DNA of 64,000 nucleotides from JASHPR01 sp963729365 (GCA_963729365.1 CAVSNQ010000022.1:620001-684000); one strand, 5' to 3'. Positions 25,106 to 34,900 are shown, numbered from the stretch's first letter. Numbers and translations: made by a program. Notes: generated by a model from the sequence alone, not told the origin.

Positions 25106-27857
25106 TCAGGCCGTCTTAGCCCGACCGATCGCCAGGTCGAAGGCATCGTCGAAGCCGAGCGCTGCGCCCCGCGCGTATGCGCGCCCGAACTTCTCCTGAC
25201 CAAGACTCGCTCGCACCACATCGAGGCTTTCCTGCCGGTACCGTGCCTCGGGGTCCTGCCAGGGCTCGCCGAGCGGTTCGACAAGCGCCTGCGCAGCACC
25301 GTGCAGCTCCGCTGCCCGGTGGAATTCGCCGTCGTCCGCGGCCACGCACGCCAGGCCGAGCATGGCGTAGGGAACGCCAGATCGTTCCCCCGTCCGCCGG
25401 CTCATCCGCAGGCCCCTCTCGAACATGGACCGCGCACCCGCGAGGTCGCGTTCCTGCCGGAACACCCAGCCGAGATTGACCACGACGTGGTGGCTCTTCT
25501 CCCCGAGTTCGTCCATGAACGCGGCCGCCTCCGCCAGGTGGGCGCGCGCCGCAGGCATGTCCCCGGCTCGCAACGCGTGAACTCCGGCGTTGTTATGCAG
25601 CAGATAAGCGATGAGCCGGTCGCCGGACCGCTCAGTGCAGGCGATCGCCTCCTCGTACAGCCGCTCCGCCCGCGCCGGATCGCTCAGGTCGGCGGACAGC
25701 AGATAGCCCATGAGGCTGTCGGCCAGCAACTCATCGTCCCCTAGCCGACGGGCGCGTTCCACGGACTCCTCGCCGAACGGCAGGCCTTTCTCCGGCGCGC
25801 CCGCGAAGTAGTAATTGCCGCACAGCATCGAGAGCGACTCGATGAGCAAGCGCTCGTCGCCGCGGCTGCGCGCGAATTCAACAGCTTGCTCGCCCAGACG
25901 GCGCGCTGTTTCCAGGTCGATGGCGCGCCCGGCGATCATCGCGGTACCCAGCGCCGCACCGTAGAGCTGCGGATCCGCGTCCGCGTCAGCCCGCTCCAGG
26001 GCCGGCAACAGAAGCTCGCAGCCTTCCTTTTCCTGCGACCGCGTCATCCAGTAACGCCGCAGCGCGACGCCGAACCGCAGCACGTGGCTGGTGCCATCAG
26101 GATTGCTGGCGGCGTGCTCGACTGCACGCCGCACATTCGCGTCATCCTCGTCCAGGCGAGCCAGCCATTTCCCCTGCTCGGGACCGGTCAGATACGGCGC
26201 CGCGGCCTCAGCGACCGACAGGAAGTGAGCGCAGTGCGCAGCCCCGAGGGCAGTCGTTTCGTCCTCGCCGTTCTCCAGCAGTCGCTCGCAGGCGTACTGC
26301 CGGATCGTCTCCAGTAGCCGGAAGCGCACATCTGCGCCGGACTGCTCAGCCACGACCAGGCTCTTATCCACCAGCGATCCGACCAGGCCGGCTGACCTCG
26401 AGCAACTCGATGTCTCCGAAACCGCAGACCGCCTCAGCCGCTGGGAGATCGAAGCTTTCAGCGAATATCGAAAGACGGCCCAGCAGCAGCCGCTCCGCGC
26501 TAGTCAGCAGCGAGTACGACCAGTCGACGGTGGCCAGCAGGGTCTGCTGGCGTTCCAGCGCCGTGCGACTCCCTCCGGTCAGCAGCCGGAAGCGCTGGTC
26601 CAGGCGGTCGCGCAGCTGGCCGAGCGACAGCGAGCGCAGCCGCGCGGCGGCAAGCTCGATCGCCAGCGGCATTCCGTCCAGGCGACGGCAGATCGAGGCG
26701 ATCAGCGGGCCGGTCTGATCGGTGACCGCGATCTCGACGCCCTGCCCGCGCGCCCGGTCCACGAACAGGGCGATGGCGTCGGAAGACTCGGCCGGCGCGC
26801 CGTCGTAGTCATCCTGCGACGGCATGGACAGCGAAGGCACCCGGTAGATGACCTCGCCGCCGATGCCAAGCGGTTCACGGCTCGTGGCCATCAGATGCAC
26901 CTTGGGGCAGCGCCGCAGGATCGTCTCGGCCGTCTTGGCGCACACGTCGATCAGGTGCTCGCAGTTATCCAGCACGAGCAGAATACGCTGCGGAATGAGC
27001 GCATCCACCAGCGCGTCGAGTGCCGTGTGTCCGGCCCGCGCGGCGATGCCCAAAGCCGCGCCGATGACCGGAGCCACCGCGTCCCCGTCTGTGACCCCGG
27101 CCAGCTCCACCAGCCAGACCCCGTCGTCGAAACCTTCCAGCAGCTCAGCGGCCACCTGGAGACTCAGCCGGGTCTTGCCGGAGCCCCCCGCCCCGGTCAG
27201 CGTGACCAGGCGCGAGGACTCGACGAGGGCGCGGACCTCCCTTAGTTCAGGCTGTCGGCCGATGAACGTCGACAGCTGCCCCGGCAGGTTGTTCGGCAGC
27301 TCCGGGTTGCCGAGCGACTGCAGCGGCCCGAAGTCGGTCTGCAGCCCTGGCGCGCTCAGCTGGAAGATGCGCTCGGGCAGGCCGAGGTCCTTCAGCCGGT
27401 GCAGGCCCAGGTCCTTGAGCGTGGCACCGTCCGGCAGCGAGTCCCGCATCAAGGCCGCAGCCGTCTCCGAAAGCAGGATCTGCCCGCCGTGCGCCACCGC
27501 CGCGATCCGGGCGGCGCGGTGAACGTCAAGACCGAGCACGCCAGTGTCCGCGGTCTGGGCTGCCTCTCCGGTATGCACTCCCATCCGCACCCGCACGCGC
27601 TCGTCGCCCGGCCAGGCATGTGTCTCCAGCGCGTGCTGCATATCGAGCACCGCGGCGACACATTCCCGAGGGGACGGGAACGAGGCAAAGAACCCGTCCC
27701 CGAGCGTGTTAAGCTCGCGGCCGCCATGGACCGCCAGAGCCGACCGGATCAGCGCGTGATGATCGGCCAGGATCGGTGCGTAGCCGTCGTCCCCCACCCG
27801 GCGCAGCAAGGCCGTCGAGCCTTCTATGTCGGTGAACAGGAACGTGAGTGTCGCCAC
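25106..27857 (-). pseudogene. Class III cyclase - NB-ARC-like ATPase - TPR regulator with one frameshift
   Basis: GTG 27857 starts a nucleotide cyclase domain (1-170) with both metal Asp, FTDIEGS (Asp10) and LGDGFF (Asp54), and DVHRAAR. An ATPase domain follows with FIGRQPEL, Walker A GAGGSGKTR (about 222-230), Walker B LLVLDNCEHL and ATSREPL. After GFGDIELLE the frame is lost; the second frame resumes at GSLVDKSLVV and continues with TPR-like repeats to 25106. Total length is 3n+1, so one extra base near 26394-26400 separates the halves. Corrected, it is about 916 aa. Such proteins are regulators of unknown input; a sequence error is a fair alternative to inactivation. Confidence 0.82.
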
Positions 27858-27885
27858 GAGCCAAGCGTAGGAGGTGAGCCGCCGC

Positions 27886-28950
27886 TCAGCTGAGTGCCAG
27901 CACCGCGTAGACGGCCAGCCAGTGTTCCACCATGTAGTCGTCGCCGATAACGTGCGGCAGCGCTGCGTCCAGGTGGGTGCGCGCCGCAGCCAGCGCCGGT
28001 CCGATCCTCGCGTCGCCGTCCGGCAGGCTCTCCGCGATCCGTCGCCAGCAGTAGGCCCGGCTCGCGTTGAGGCCATGCAGGTGGGCGATCTGCCCGTCGC
28101 CGGCGTCAGAGACGACGGCGGGAGTGAACAGCGTGACTGGCTCACCGTCGGCGATCCCCGGCAGGAACGCGGCCAGCCAGTCGGCGAACTCCGGCTGCGC
28201 GAGCAGCCTGCTCATCAGCTCTGCCTCGGTCAGCGCGGGAGACAGGAAGTCGTGGCCTGACGGCTCGTAGCTACCCGGATAGTCGGCGTCGCCCGCGAAC
28301 CAGCCGAGTGCCTTGGCCTCGATCGCCACGGCCAGGTCCGGCCGGCCTGCCTGCGCCCGCCTGGCAGCGAATGGCAAAGCGACCGACAGGCCGAACGCGC
28401 TGTTGCCGTGCACGCCGTGCCGGACCGGATACGTGGCCTTGGGCAGCCAGTCCAGGAAGCCATCGGTCAGCACGTCGGCCAGCGGCGCGAACGCGGTCAG
28501 CCAGCGGCCCGCCTGGGCATCACCGAGGCTGGCGATCTCGTGCACCAGCGCGAGCGCCCAGGCCCAGCCATACGGCCGCTCGTGCCACCCGTCGACGCTG
28601 GCCACGAAGCTGGCTTCCACCGCCAGCTTTTCCACGGTGAACTGGGCGTCCAGCAGCTCCCTGATCTCGCTGGCCGGCACCGAGCCGCCAGCCAGCCGCA
28701 GTAGCCGCACCAGCAGCCAGTGCATCTCGACACAGGAGTGCCAGTCCAGGCTGCCGTAGAACACCGGCGTCCGCTCGGCGGGCCGGGCCGGGAAGTCGCC
28801 AGGCCGCGACATCAGGTGGATAAGGAGCGAGGGGAACTCCCTGCCGATGTTGGCCACCGCCACCTCAGCGTAGGCGGCCGCCTGCTCGTGCAGGATGTCC
28901 CGGCACTCCGCCGCGACCGCACCGGCCGAGCCGGTCTGGCTGTCACGCAC
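27886..28950 (-). CDS. DUF2891 family protein
   Basis: 354 aa from GTG 28950. The sequence matches the DUF2891 pattern: FYGSLDWHSCVEMHWLLVRLLR, RPYGWAWALALVHEI, YPVRHGVHGNSAFGLSVAL, and the tail GDDYMVEHWLAVYAVLAL. The conserved His, Trp and Glu residues and helical repeats suggest an alpha/alpha-barrel like those of glycan-processing enzymes, but no activity is known. It ends 28 bp before the cyclase-ATPase gene in the same direction and may be in one operon with it. Confidence 0.8.
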   Translation of the reverse strand: MRDSQTGSAGAVAAECRDILHEQAAAYAEVAVANIGREFPSLLIHLMSRPGDFPARPAERTPVFYGSLDWHSCVEMHWLLVRLLRLAGGSVPASEIRELLDAQFTVEKLAVEASFVASVDGWHERPYGWAWALALVHEIASLGDAQAGRWLTAFAPLADVLTDGFLDWLPKATYPVRHGVHGNSAFGLSVALPFAARRAQAGRPDLAVAIEAKALGWFAGDADYPGSYEPSGHDFLSPALTEAELMSRLLAQPEFADWLAAFLPGIADGEPVTLFTPAVVSDAGDGQIAHLHGLNASRAYCWRRIAESLPDGDARIGPALAAARTHLDAALPHVIGDDYMVEHWLAVYAVLALS

Positions 28951-29113
28951 GGCAGCAGCCTACGCGCTCCGATACGAGCGGACCGCTCCGTCCCGGGCCT
29001 ACCCATCCGGGCGCTGGCCGCGAGATCCGGCGGTCTCGGCTGAAGGCGTCGTTAGGTCCTAGCGGTTCGCTGGTCGGCGGGTGCCTGCGCCTGGGAGCGG
29101 GCGATGGCTTCAG

Positions 29114-29320
29114 TCACGGCGCTGGTGTTCCGTATTCCCAGCTGCGGTGCTGGATGATGCGCTCGATGCGCCAGCCCTCCGAGGTCCGGAGCATGTGGTT
29201 GGTGTAGGAGCCGCGCAGCAGGTAGAACTCGCCGTTGCCTGATCCCCGCAGCAGGTGCTGCGCGTACATGTAGGAGTGGCAGATGGCCCGGTCGGGATCG
29301 CTGGCGTCGAACTCGATTCG
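29114..29320 (-). pseudogene. C-terminal remnant of a SnoaL-like protein
   Basis: 68 codons on the minus strand read RIEFDASDPDRAICHSYMYAQHLL, later EFYLLRGSYTNHML and RTSEGWRIERI, ending at TGA 29114. This is the last two-thirds of a SnoaL_4-type NTF2-fold domain. The match stops abruptly at 29320, where a transporter fragment begins on the other strand, so the two remnants meet at a deletion or rearrangement point. Confidence 0.6.
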
Positions 29321-29321
29321 A

Positions 29322-29819
29322 GATCAGCCTGCCGCTGCTAGCCGAAATGACCTTCCATGGCGGCGCCACCACCTACAGCTGGCTGATCGGCGCGCTGGCG
29401 CCGGGGCGGTCGCCGGCGGCCTGTACGCGGCCCGGTCAGGCCGCACCGGAATTGCCCGGCTGACCAGGGCCGCCCTGTTCTACGCGATCGCTGTCGGCCT
29501 GGTCGCGGCCGCTCCCAGCTGGCCGGCCGCGGTTGCCGCCTGCGTCGTGGCCGGCGCAGCCACCATCACGTTCCTCTCCATCGGAAACGCCACCATCCAG
29601 CTCGCCGCCGAGCCCGAGTACCGCGGCCGGGTCACCGCACTGTGGTCGATGGCCCTGGTCGGCAGCACAGCCATCGGCTCGCCGGTCATCGGCGTGCTCT
29701 CCGACGTAGCCGGGCCGCGGTACGCGCTCGCCCTCGGCGCTGTCGCCTGCCTCGCAGCCGTGGCCATCGGCCGCTGGCTGGGCGGGTCGCGAGCACGCCA
29801 GGTGGCGGGCACGGGCTGA
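29322..29819 (+). pseudogene. C-terminal remnant of an MFS_3 transporter, also frameshifted
   Basis: From 29322 one frame reads EISLPLLAEMTFHGGATTYSWLIGAL, a typical transmembrane start of the second half of an EntS-like transporter. A missing base near 29391-29395 shifts it into the frame that reads GAVAGGLYAARSG..LAAEPEYRGRVTALWSM, then STAIGSPVIG and a final hydrophobic segment ending at 29819. The N-terminal half is absent. It is a paralogue of the type at 19683-21347 but not a copy of it. Confidence 0.65.
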
Positions 29820-29987
29820 TCGTGCTGGCCAACGCCACCACGAAGTGCTTCCCGATGATCCAGATCTCCGAGTCCAGCGAGCGCTCGATCGTCGACCTGC
29901 AGCGAGGAGATTACGAAGAGCCATCGTGGTCTCTCCAGGCTGACCCATGCCCTGGCCCGGCCAGGTTGTCAGCACCCGCACCCCGGC

Positions 29988-30404
29988 TCAGATGGCGACA
30001 ACGGTGATGTCCCTGTCTCCGGCCACCAGGCGCATGTCACCCGGGTCGCTGGTCACGACGGTGATTTGCTGCCCGGCCGAGGCTGACTGGATAACCGCGC
30101 CCAGGTGCGCGCCGGCTACAGAGACCCCGGTCCGTTGGCGGATGGCCGCTGCGGCGCTGGCATGGGCCGCGTCGAGCGGAATATCCGCGATGCGCAGGCG
30201 GTTGGGGAACACCCACGCCGGGGAGGTCCGGTCCCACCCGGCCTCGACGCGGACCGCGGTGGGCACCACGACCTCGATCGCGACGGCACGCCGTTTGCGG
30301 CTCGCCACGACCTGGGCCAGGCTCACTGTCCGGCGATGTTTGGGATGAGTCGCGTCCCGTAGGGCTTGGACCGCCTCGTTATCCAGCACAACAATCCGGC
30401 TCAT
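29988..30404 (-). CDS. PIN-domain toxin homologue with one acidic ligand lost
   Basis: 138 aa VapC-like protein. The acidic residues that bind Mg2+ are Asp8 (VVLDNEAV), Glu54 (AVRVEAGWD) and Asp120 (VTSDPGD). The third ligand expected before AHLGA is Gly98 (SVAGAHLGA) where relatives, as remembered, have SVADAHLGA. Active PIN toxins cleave tRNA or mRNA; loss of this Asp would weaken or abolish that. The ATG overlaps the stop of the upstream antitoxin-like frame (ATGA), the normal toxin-antitoxin layout. Confidence 0.75.
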   Translation of the reverse strand: MSRIVVLDNEAVQALRDATHPKHRRTVSLAQVVASRKRRAVAIEVVVPTAVRVEAGWDRTSPAWVFPNRLRIADIPLDAAHASAAAAIRQRTGVSVAGAHLGAVIQSASAGQQITVVTSDPGDMRLVAGDRDITVVAI

Positions 30405-30709
30405 GCCAATGAGAGGGCCCGGGCCTCAGCCCAGAGCAACACGTCATCAGGGCTGGCGTCTGGGTGCCTCGGAAGGATCTCGGCGGCTGCCCGGCGCAGG
30501 CGCCCCGGCTCAGCCGCCAGAGGATGGCCGTCGAGCTCTGCCGCCGCGACGGCAAGATCACCGACGTCGGGACGCGCCTCGCCAGGCGGAACGGTTTCGC
30601 GTGCTCGCCTCCCGACTCCGAACTCGCCGCCGATACGTAATGAACGTTCGACCCCACAATGTTGGTTCGCCTGGCGCCAACCGTAGGGACTCGACGGGGG
30701 CGGCGCCAG
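30401..30709 (-). pseudogene. Antitoxin-like frame without a usable start codon
   Basis: On the minus strand the frame ending TGA 30401 reads ..RARETVPPGEARPDVGDLAVAAAELDG and ends LLWAEARALSLA, an Ala/Glu-rich helical protein of antitoxin size directly overlapping the PIN gene. From the TAG at 30710-30712 to the stop there is no ATG, GTG or TTG in this frame, so it cannot start normally. Either the N-terminus is mutated or a rare start such as ATC or CTG is used. Confidence 0.5.
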
Positions 30710-30849
30710 CTAGAAGCCGAAGCATTCCAGCGTTGCCGGCCAGCTCGTCCGAGCTGTTGGGCTGGTGCCCCCTGGGCAGGCTGGCGCTGACCAGCTCCCG
30801 ATGACCGGGTTACTGATGCTGCCGCGTCACGCCGGGCTTAGGTTGAGGC

Positions 30850-31880
30850 ATGGACTATCGCACTCTGGGGCATAGCGGCTGCGCGGTGTCGGCCTTTGGC
30901 CTTGGGACCATGACTTTCGGCGTGGAGGCTGACGAGCCGGGCGCGCATGAGCAACTTGACCATTTCGTCGAGGCGGGCGGCACATTGGTCGACACGGCCG
31001 ATGTGTACGGCGACGGGATGTCGGAGGAGATCATCGGCCGCTGGCTGGCCAGCCAGCCGCCGGCATCACCGAGCCGGTGGTGCTGGCCACGAAAGGCCGC
31101 TTCCCGCTGGATGATTCTCCCAACGGTGCCGGGTTGTCGGCGCGGCATCTGACCCGGGCGCTGGACGCGTCGCTGCGCCGGCTGGGCGTCGAGGCGGTTG
31201 ACCTGTATCAGGTTCATGCGTTTGATCCGTGGACGCCGCTGGAGGAAACAGTGCGGACCCTCGACGGGTTTGCCCGCGCTGGCAAGATCCGCTACTGGGG
31301 GCTGTCGAACTTCACCGGCTGGCAGCTGACGAAGATGGTGCACCTGGCCCGCGCGCTGGACGCGGCCGGCCCGGTGACGCTTCAGCCGCAGTACAGCCTG
31401 CTGGTGCGGGAGGTTGAGTGGGAGATCGTGCCTGCGGCGATGGACGCCGGCCTCGGGCTGCTGCCCTGGAGTCCGCTCGGCGGCGGCTGGCTGTCGGGCA
31501 AGTACCAGCGCGGCCAGCGGCCGTCCGGCGCCACCCGCCTGGGCGAGGACCCGAACCGCGGCATGGAGGCCTACGACCGGCGGGGCACGCGGCGCACCTG
31601 GGACGTCATTGACGCGGTGCAGAAGATCGCCGACCAGCGCGGCGTGTCCATGGCCGAGATCGCGCTGGCGTGGGTGGGCGACCGGCCCGCGGTGGCCTCG
31701 ACAATCCTCGGCGCCCGCACGATCGCCCAGCTCCAGACCAACCTTCGCGCCGCGCACCTGCATCTCAGCCCAGCCGAAACCACCGCGCTCAACGCCGCGA
31801 GCGACCCGCAGCCCACCGACTACCCATACGGCGAGCTGGGTATCCAGCAGCGCGACCGCCACCTCGCCGGCGGTGACTAG
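30850..31880 (+). pseudogene. Aldo/keto reductase (AKR) with a single-base frameshift
   Basis: ATG 30850 starts MDYRTLGHSGCAVSAFGLGTM with the tetrad Asp and Tyr in LVDTADVYGDG. The frame is lost after GRWLASQPP; the next frame gives VVLATKGRF (catalytic Lys), YQVHAFDP (His), GLSNFTGWQ and the normal C-terminus to 31880. The length is 3n-1, so one missing C near 31058-31063 explains the break. Corrected length is about 343 aa, normal for AKR family members of the YajO/Kv-beta type. Sequence error is possible. Confidence 0.82.
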
Positions 31881-31953
31881 CCCGCCCGGGCAGGTAGCGC
31901 GTCGAGCACGCTCTATGCATACCGGCAGTCGCCCTGGGCGTAGCCGATCGGGG

Positions 31954-32838
31954 TCATGGCGTTTCTCCCTGCTGTTCGAGCACGCGGGTTACGACGGTCA
32001 GGTCCTGCCCGCCGAGCCCTTGATCAACGGCCAGCTGCCATTCCTCAGCCAGGCAGGCGAGGGCGGCGAACTGGTCGTGGCCGGCTTGCAGCGCGAGGCG
32101 CACGTCCTTGAGCGCGAGCGACAGCGCGAACTGGGCCGAGAACTCGCCGCCTGCGATCCGGTGCAGCTTGGCCACCTGCCAGGGTGACACCAGCGGACCG
32201 CCGACCAGCGCGTCCACTACCGTCTCGATGTCAAGGCCCAGCCGGCGGGCCAGAGCCACGGACGCGGCGACCGCTTCGGCCGCGAACGCCAGACAGGTGT
32301 TGTTGACCAGCTTCAGCCGCGTTCCTGCCCCGGCCTCGCCGACCCAGATCGTGCGCGTGCCGAGCGCGTCGAACAGCGGAGTGACACGCGCGCGCGCCTC
32401 GCCTGGTCCTGACGCGAAGATCGTCAGCTGGCCGCGTTCGGCCGGATCCTTGCTTCCCGACACCGGCGCGTCGAGGAGCATCACGTCAGGACGCTCAGCA
32501 CCGGCCACGGCCGCGACGCGGTCGATCCCCGCCACGCCGATGGTGCTCATCTGGACCCAGATCGCACCGGGAGCGAGAGCAGCGAGCATGCCCTGGTCCC
32601 GGGCCACCGAAAGGACGGCATCGGCGTCGGTCACCATCGTGACCACGATCGCGGCTTGCCGCGCCGCGTCGGCGGCGGTCCCGGCGACTTGCGCGCCGAG
32701 CTCAACTAGATCCCGGGCCGGCTCCATCCTGCGGTTCCAGACAATCGTCGGGATGTCAGCGCGCAAAGCACTGGCCGCCATCCCATGGCCCATCGCTCCG
32801 ATGCCGAGCACCGCAACGGGCTCTGGCGTCCCTGCCAT
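31954..32838 (-). CDS. 3-Hydroxyisobutyrate dehydrogenase-like NAD(P)-dependent oxidoreductase
   Basis: 294 aa from ATG 32838, six bases after AAGGGGGA. Beta-hydroxyacid dehydrogenase fold: NAD(P)-binding VLGIGAMGHGMA at the N-terminus, VTMVTDADAV, the substrate-binding DAPVSGSKDPAERGQL, and the catalytic Lys in RLKLVNN. The C-terminal helical domain is complete. Members oxidise 3-hydroxyisobutyrate, tartronate semialdehyde or act as imine reductases; the substrate here is not evident. It faces the broken aldo/keto reductase convergently. Confidence 0.85.
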   Translation of the reverse strand: MAGTPEPVAVLGIGAMGHGMAASALRADIPTIVWNRRMEPARDLVELGAQVAGTAADAARQAAIVVTMVTDADAVLSVARDQGMLAALAPGAIWVQMSTIGVAGIDRVAAVAGAERPDVMLLDAPVSGSKDPAERGQLTIFASGPGEARARVTPLFDALGTRTIWVGEAGAGTRLKLVNNTCLAFAAEAVAASVALARRLGLDIETVVDALVGGPLVSPWQVAKLHRIAGGEFSAQFALSLALKDVRLALQAGHDQFAALACLAEEWQLAVDQGLGGQDLTVVTRVLEQQGETP

Positions 32839-33060
32839 CGGTCTCCCCCTTCGCGGCCGAGGGCAGCGGTCCTCGGCCGTACGGCGCTCCGGCGGGCGGG
32901 CCATCGAAGCACGAGGTTAAGAGTCGGGTCCGGCAGAGTGCCGTAGCGACCCGCTCGCTGATGGGCGTGCCGCAGTCAGGTTAGGTGGTGGCACGACAGT
33001 TTGGGGACTGTCGGCCACGATGCTGCGCGGCAGATTTGTAGGTAGCTGGGGTCGGCGGTC

Positions 33061-33570
33061 CTAATCCGGCTGGTGCGGCCGGCGGGGAGCCGCGGGCGGG
33101 ATGGTGGTGATGGCCGGCGGAGTCTCGGGCCAGACCAGCAGGACCGGGCAGGATGCGTGGTCGACGACGAAGCGGGTAGCGGGACTCAGGCTGCGCGGTC
33201 CCAGGTGTGTGCGGTCGCCGTCGCGGGCGAGGATGAGAAGGTCGGCGCCGTCGGCAACGGTAACGACTTCCCGCTCGATCCGCCCGGATCGTTCCAGCCG
33301 CGTGCAGGGCCGCCCCAGGCGGTCTGCGGCGGCCTGCAGGAGTTGCTGAGCGGAAGCGGCGGCCAGCTGCTGCAGGCGGGTGCCCGGGTCGCGGTCGGGA
33401 CGGCCGCGGCCGAACAGGCCGGCGTAGGCGCCGTGTGCGGCACCGGGGACGTCGTGCCCGGTGACGTGGAGCAAGACGATATCGGCGCCTTCAGGGGCGT
33501 GGGTGCTGGTGGCGTCGACGCAGGCCGGCCAGGTGCCTTCGACGATCCAGGCGATCACGGTCACGGGCAT
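33061..33570 (-). CDS. Universal stress protein family
   Basis: 169 aa from ATG 33570, which overlaps the transporter stop (TGATG) with GGAGG just before it. Single UspA-like domain: N-terminal VTVIAWIVEG strand, HVTGHDVPG, then LILARDGDRTHLGPRSLSPATRFVVDHASCPVLLVWP. The ATP-binding G-2x-G-9x-G pattern is partly replaced (RDGDRTHLGPRS), so nucleotide binding is uncertain. Translational coupling to an ion transporter gene suggests that it modulates or senses that transporter. Confidence 0.78.
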   Translation of the reverse strand: MPVTVIAWIVEGTWPACVDATSTHAPEGADIVLLHVTGHDVPGAAHGAYAGLFGRGRPDRDPGTRLQQLAAASAQQLLQAAADRLGRPCTRLERSGRIEREVVTVADGADLLILARDGDRTHLGPRSLSPATRFVVDHASCPVLLVWPETPPAITTIPPAAPRRPHQPD

Positions 33571-34832
33571 CAGCCTCCGATAGCGTGCAGCGAAGCCCAC
33601 AGGGCCAGCACCGCCAGGACCAGCGCGGCAGGCACGGTGAGCAGTCCGAGCCGGGTGAACTCTCCGAGGTCAGCGCTGGTGTCGTGTTCGCGCGCGATGC
33701 GGCGCCACAGCAGGGTGGCCAGGGAACCGGCGTAGGTGAGGTTGGGGCCGATGTTCACCCCGAGCAGTACCGCGAGCACGGCGCCGGGTCCCGCGGGGAC
33801 GGCCAGCGGCAGCAGCACCAGCACGGCGGGCAGGTTGTTGATCACGTTGGCCAGGACGGCGGACAGCGCCGCGACGCCCAGCAGCGAGGGCAGCGTCACG
33901 CCGCCGGGCAGCAGATGCCCCAGAGCCCCGGCGAGCCCGTTATCGACCACCGCGCGGACCACGATCCCCAGGCCTAGCACGAAGAACAAGAAGGGAATAT
34001 TCGCGGCCCTGACGATCGCAGCAGGGGTGGTGCGCCGCTGGGCCAGGGCCCGGGCGGCGAGCACCGCCGCGCCGACCAGAGCCGCCCAGGCCGGGTTCAC
34101 CCCGGCGACGGAGGTGACGGCAAACCCGGCGAGGGTGCAGGCCACCACCGTCATGGCGAACACCGGCACCTCGGGCGGCTCGGTGGCAGGCCGGGCCCGG
34201 GCGCCGGCGTCCAGGTCAGAGGCGAAGAACCGGCGGAAGACGGCGTACTCGGCTCCGATGGCAACCAGCCACGGCAGCGCCATCAGCGCGGCGAAGCGGG
34301 TGAAGCTCAGCCCGCTGGCCGCGAACGCCAGCAGGTTGGTCAGGTTGGAAACCGGGAGCAGCACAGAGGCGGTATTCGCCAGATGGGTGCAGGCATACAC
34401 GTGCGGCCTGGGACGCGCCCCCAGCCGGGCGGCAGTGACGAACACCACCGGGGTGAGCAGCACCACCGCGGCGTCCAGGCTCAGCACCGCCGTGATCACC
34501 GAGGCGAGAACGAAGACCGCGAGCAGCAGCCGCCGCGGCCGGCCCGCCGCGGCGCGTGCCATCCAGCCCCCGCACGCGCGGAACAGGCCTTCGTCATCAC
34601 ACAACTGACCCAGCACCAGCACCGCCGCCAGGAATCCGATCACCGGCCCCAGCCGCTCCGCCGCCGCGCGGGCCTGGTCCAGCGAGATCGCCCCCGTGCC
34701 CAGCAGTACGAGCGCGGCCGGGACCGCCACGACTGCCTCCGGCCAGCCCCACGGGCGCACTAGAGCACAAGCCAGCACCGCTGCCAGCAGGACGACGGAC
34801 AAGGCTTCCGCCAGCGCCGTATTCAAGACCAT
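33570..34832 (-). CDS. ArsB/NhaD-type (ion transporter superfamily) permease
   Basis: 420 aa with about eleven hydrophobic segments. The family repeats are visible as SLDAAVVLLTPVVFV and HLANTASVLLPVSNLTNLLAF in the first half, and NNLPAVLVLLPLAV with GVNIGPNLTYAGSLATLLW in the second. ArsB members export arsenite; NhaD and SLC13-like members exchange Na+ or carry anions. No arsR, arsC or ACR3 lies nearby, so arsenic resistance is not supported by context. The gene is followed directly by a universal stress protein. Confidence 0.82.
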   Translation of the reverse strand: MVLNTALAEALSVVLLAAVLACALVRPWGWPEAVVAVPAALVLLGTGAISLDQARAAAERLGPVIGFLAAVLVLGQLCDDEGLFRACGGWMARAAAGRPRRLLLAVFVLASVITAVLSLDAAVVLLTPVVFVTAARLGARPRPHVYACTHLANTASVLLPVSNLTNLLAFAASGLSFTRFAALMALPWLVAIGAEYAVFRRFFASDLDAGARARPATEPPEVPVFAMTVVACTLAGFAVTSVAGVNPAWAALVGAAVLAARALAQRRTTPAAIVRAANIPFLFFVLGLGIVVRAVVDNGLAGALGHLLPGGVTLPSLLGVAALSAVLANVINNLPAVLVLLPLAVPAGPGAVLAVLLGVNIGPNLTYAGSLATLLWRRIAREHDTSADLGEFTRLGLLTVPAALVLAVLALWASLHAIGG

Positions 34833-34900
34833 GTCCTCAGCAGAAGCGAGGCTCCGCGATTGCCGCGACTAGGGCGGACAACGTGATCAGCGCGACCCGG

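Noticed and set aside
30379..30657. 92-codon minus-strand frame beside the PIN gene
   Set aside because: Wrong frame for the antitoxin; the neighbouring frame that overlaps the PIN start by ATGA has the protein-like sequence.
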